This document shows, piece after piece, positions 5,062-5,767 of a DNA stretch of 5,767 nucleotides (its first letter is position 1; each line of letters starts with the position of its first letter). The notes under the pieces were generated by a model. That model was given only the letters and a program-made list of their open reading frames with translations, made no database searches and was not told the origin of the DNA. The stretch is from the NCBI GenBank assembly GCA_035559335.1, contig DATMBH010000158.1, positions 1-5,767 of the forward strand, read 5' to 3'. The DNA comes from DASXPG01 sp035559335. GTDB taxonomy: Bacteria; Gemmatimonadota; Gemmatimonadetes; Gemmatimonadales; JACORV01. Position numbers and translations under genes: made by a program.

Positions 5062-5767
5062 CCGCAGTCCGGGAACCTGGAGCAGGATGGGGGCCCGCAC
5101 GTTAGCGGGGCCCGTAGCATCGGGATCTCCCGTCACGAACATGAGTCCGCGGGATGGCAGTATCGCGAGCTCTCTAAGCGAAGGGTCGGGCGGGCGCAAA
5201 GTGGGGTAGTGACTGGTCACCAGCCCTGTCGTCAGGTCGATTTCGTCAATCCCCCCCTCAAGCCTGGCACCATAAAGCCAGCGTTCATTCAGCAAGGCGA
5301 GACCGCGAACCACGCCGTAGTCGCCATCTCCAGTTGGTGGCCTGACGTCGAAGCGTCGAATGACCGCTAGCGAACGGGCGTCGAACTCGAGGATACCGGC
5401 GTTCACGACAATCGCCCAAGCCGTGCTTCCATCGCTATGGAATGCGCGCACCCACGAGTTGTTGCAGGCACCTCCGGTGTAGGTGATGTTCGGCTCGACT
5501 CGTCCCACCTCGGCCCGCGAAGCTGCGTCGAGGACAAAGACCCTTCCGTTCGTACACGCTTCGCCGACGTACAGCCGCCCCTGATGCGCGGTAACGGTTG
5601 CAACTCCAAGCCCGACGAACTGGGTGCCGACGACCTGCTCGGTGCGAGTATCCACAATAGTGAAGCCGGGGGTCTGGCCACCGCCGCCACCGATGTAGGC
5701 GAGGCCGGTCGCTGTGTCGAGGGAGATGATCGAGGCAAACAGCGTGTTGTCTACGCCCTCGATGTAA
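4939..5767 (-). CDS. YncE/YVTN-like beta-propeller protein, 5'-truncated by window edge
   Basis: The minus-strand frame is open past the right edge, so the GTG at 5653-5655 is internal; 275 residues are visible, starting YIEGVDNTLFASIISLDTA. The sequence shows repeated propeller blades of the type 'tag, strand, D-x-x-T/S-x-x-V': FTIVDTRTEQVVG, VFVLDAASRAEVGRV, ILEFDARSLAVIRRFD and IDEIDLTTGLVTSHY. A final blade, HPDGRRVYVMAEFDVDVYIV, ends the protein with a stop at 4939-4941. A Cys pair (EACTNG and GGACNNS) could form a disulphide, which fits an exported protein. Such propellers serve as scaffolds or ligand binders; no catalytic residues for a lactonase or quinoprotein can be claimed. A glycine run (IGGGGGQTPG) precedes the second visible blade. 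The gene is convergent with the Rhs scar and overlaps its open tail. Confidence 0.85.
   Translation of the reverse strand, partial: YIEGVDNTLFASIISLDTATGLAYIGGGGGQTPGFTIVDTRTEQVVGTQFVGLGVATVTAHQGRLYVGEACTNGRVFVLDAASRAEVGRVEPNITYTGGACNNSWVRAFHSDGSTAWAIVVNAGILEFDARSLAVIRRFDVRPPTGDGDYGVVRGLALLNERWLYGARLEGGIDEIDLTTGLVTSHYPTLRPPDPSLRELAILPSRGLMFVTGDPDATGPANVRAPILLQVPGLRLRYAFPQRPGRIHDNLAVHPDGRRVYVMAEFDVDVYIVRP

Noticed and set aside
5403..5738. Second minus-strand frame overlapping the propeller gene
   Set aside because: It is rich in Ser, Pro and Arg and lacks any motif, while the other frame shows clear propeller blades.

Overview
The window looks like a piece of a high-GC Gram-negative chromosome or metagenomic contig. 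Gemmatimonadota is my best guess. It rests on the style of the YidC sequence (for example the ending SGVNLYYAVSNIVSLPQQW) and on Rhs-type cores; I could not test it by alignment. The only housekeeping gene is the 5'-truncated yidC at the left edge. The rest is an accessory stretch.

Layout: 3-1436 (+) is yidC, the membrane protein insertase, open at the left edge. 1519-2296 (+) is a decayed Rhs/YD-repeat core end. It is interrupted by two in-frame stops, continues in the same frame into an orphan C-terminal tip (1595-2044), and is followed 3 nt later by a small Sm/SH3-like protein (2048-2296). This is the classic polymorphic toxin tip plus immunity gene layout. 2297-2604 has no recognisable gene. 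2605-2925 (+) is a three-helix membrane protein. 2926-3333 is a non-coding gap with a direct repeat, a stem-loop, integron attC-like end boxes and a 16-bp perfect palindrome. 3334-3816 (+) is a lipoprotein. 3862-4068 (+) is a doubtful small reading frame with an EF-hand/dockerin-like loop. 4085-4516 (+) is a second probable lipoprotein. 4540-5061 (+) is a second, more damaged Rhs core remnant with its own C-terminal tail. 4939-5767 (-) is a YncE/YVTN-like beta-propeller protein, convergent with the rest and open at the right edge.

Interpretation: the stretch between yidC and the propeller gene reads as a decayed Rhs tip depository. Two fragments of different Rhs parents (endings DPFGLCP and DLAGL) bracket several small genes of the kinds often found as immunity proteins: a small soluble protein, a small membrane protein and lipoproteins. 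Only the first tip/partner pair is well supported by gene layout. The immunity role of the others is inferred from position and protein type alone. I see no RNA genes, CRISPR arrays, insertion-sequence transposases or convincing terminators.
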